Shown here: positions 4,709-5,673 of the stretch, in pieces | Position numbering within the stretch: position 1 is the stretch's first letter | How the letters are laid out: each line of letters opens with the position of its first letter | Program-made: the position numbers and the translations under genes | NCBI GenBank assembly: GCA_023413645.1 | Contig: JAEZPN010000091.1 | Coordinates: 1 to 5,673, forward strand | DNA length: 5,673 bases | Source: Bacteroidota bacterium | Lineage (GTDB): Bacteria > Bacteroidota > Bacteroidia > Bacteroidales > Rikenellaceae | Direction of reading: 5' to 3' | Notes under the pieces: generated by a model | Seen by the model: only the letters and a program-made list of their open reading frames with translations | What the model was told of the DNA's origin: nothing | Databases searched by the model: none

Positions 4709-5673
4709 ATGCAGGAGAAGAGGGTAAGTTTTCACACTTTGGGCTGTAAGCTCAACTTTTCGGAGTCATCTACCTTGGCTCGCGAGTTTGAGCGTGGCGG
4801 ATACAAGCGTGTTGAGCCATCGGAGCCTACCGATGTGGCGGTGATTAACAGCTGCTCGGTTACGGAACATGCCGATAAGAAGTGTCGTAATATCATCCGC
4901 AAAATACACCGTCGCAACCCCAATGCAATCATCGCAGTTACGGGTTGTTATGCACAGCTTAAGCCCGAGGCTATTGCTGCTATAGAGGGTGTTGATATTG
5001 TTTTGAGTAACAATGATAAAGGTGATTTATATAAACGAGTGGTTGAGCTCAAGGAGAGGGGTAAAGCAGAGGTCTACAGCTGCTCTGTCGAGAACCTCAC
5101 TCGCTTCTTTGCGGCCTACTCTTCGGGCGATCGCACACGTTCGTTTTTGAAGGTGCAGGATGGTTGTGATTATAAGTGTGCCTACTGCACTATTCACTAT
5201 GCTCGTGGCTCAAGTCGAAATATCCCCATTGCAGATATTGTTGCCGAGGCTCATGAGATCGCTGCAGCGGGCCAAAAGGAGATTGTGATTACGGGTATCA
5301 ACACGGGTGATTTCGGTCGCACTACGGGTGAGCGTTTCATCGATTTGTTACGCGAGTTGGATAGGGTAGATGGCATCGAGCGCTATCGTATTTCGAGCAT
5401 TGAGCCAAATCTCATAACTGACGAGATTATAGAGTTTTGCGCCAAGTCACCTAAATTTGTTCCTCACTTTCATATCCCCTTGCAGAGTGGTTCAACACGT
5501 ATCCTCGGTTTAATGCGTCGTCGCTATACTGCAGAGCGCTATCGTGAGCGCATTGCAAAGATTCGTGAGCTCATGCCCGATTCGTTCCTTGGTGTCGATG
5601 TCATCGTCGGTTTTCCTGGTGAGGGCGAGGAGGAATTTATGGAGACATATCGTCTTTTGGAGGAGGTTGGTGC
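4709..5673 (+). CDS. mtaB: tRNA t6A37 methylthiotransferase MtaB, N-terminal 321 residues (cut by right edge)
   Basis: A cytoplasmic radical-SAM enzyme that adds a methylthio group at C2 of t6A37, giving ms2t6A next to the anticodon of ANN-decoding tRNAs. The N-terminal UPF0004 domain carries three cysteines for one 4Fe-4S cluster: C13 (TLGCKLNFSES), C49 (VINSCSVTEHADKKC) and C80 (VTGCYAQLKPE). The radical-SAM cluster motif CX3CX2C is C153-C157-C160 in QDGCDYKCAYCTIHYARG. Later hallmarks are ITGINTGDFG, SSIEPN, HIPLQSGS (255-262) and DVIVGFPGEGEEEF (297-310). GCKLN and the CSVTEHADKKC block favour MtaB over MiaB or RimO. Full-length relatives have roughly 430 residues, so about 110 are missing here, including any C-terminal TRAM domain. 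The ATG at 4709 fits the family start exactly; no Shine-Dalgarno sequence precedes it, only a T7 tract. It is transcribed divergently from the metal permease operon. It depends on t6A made by the TsaBCDE-type pathway, which is not in this window. Confidence 0.96.
   Translation, partial: MQEKRVSFHTLGCKLNFSESSTLAREFERGGYKRVEPSEPTDVAVINSCSVTEHADKKCRNIIRKIHRRNPNAIIAVTGCYAQLKPEAIAAIEGVDIVLSNNDKGDLYKRVVELKERGKAEVYSCSVENLTRFFAAYSSGDRTRSFLKVQDGCDYKCAYCTIHYARGSSRNIPIADIVAEAHEIAAAGQKEIVITGINTGDFGRTTGERFIDLLRELDRVDGIERYRISSIEPNLITDEIIEFCAKSPKFVPHFHIPLQSGSTRILGLMRRRYTAERYRERIAKIRELMPDSFLGVDVIVGFPGEGEEEFMETYRLLEEVG

Noticed and set aside
1..5673. CRISPR arrays, tRNA or rRNA genes, insertion sequences, integrase or attachment sites
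   Set aside because: I found no regularly spaced repeats, no cloverleaf-like sequence, no transposase or recombinase motifs and no long terminal repeats on either strand.

Overview
The window is chromosomal DNA from a member of the Bacteroidota, probably the order Bacteroidales. The evidence is the LptF/LptG-type permease with a very large periplasmic insertion, the Bacteroidetes-style Fmt (AFRMLPEVVW) and MtaB (GCKLNFSES, CSVTEHADKKC) sequences, a near-perfect Bacteroidetes promoter (TAnnTTTG at -7), and the lack of strong Shine-Dalgarno sequences. A family-level placement is not possible from what I can see.

Layout from left to right. (a) 1-697, minus strand: the 5' 232 codons of a gene running off the left edge. 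Its product begins directly with a domain like the C-terminal (WCX) part of WYL regulators, followed by a segment I do not recognise. (b) 698-1000: about 300 bp without a credible gene, AT-rich, with small inverted repeats. (c) 1001-4617, minus strand: a compact three-gene operon with its own promoter and intrinsic terminator. It encodes, in transcription order, a ZnuB/MntB-type metal ABC permease (4562-3705), an LptF/LptG-family permease (3686-2052) and methionyl-tRNA formyltransferase fmt (2031-1066). The gaps are 18 and 20 nt, and a strong hairpin plus T8 follows fmt. (d) 4563-4708: a divergent promoter region with a leftward promoter, a weaker rightward candidate and a perfect 7-3-7 palindrome. 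(e) 4709-5673, plus strand: mtaB, a tRNA-t6A37 methylthiotransferase, cut by the right edge.

The operon joins inner-membrane transport (metal uptake and LPS export) to translation initiation (fMet-tRNA), next to a divergent tRNA-modification gene. Most of this is housekeeping. The points that deserve a second look are the WCX-first protein at the left edge, the extra N-terminal membrane hairpin on the LptF/LptG protein, the metal permease whose promoter lies inside its longest reading frame, and the palindrome just before mtaB. I found no complete new system. The left-edge gene is the best candidate for something undescribed.
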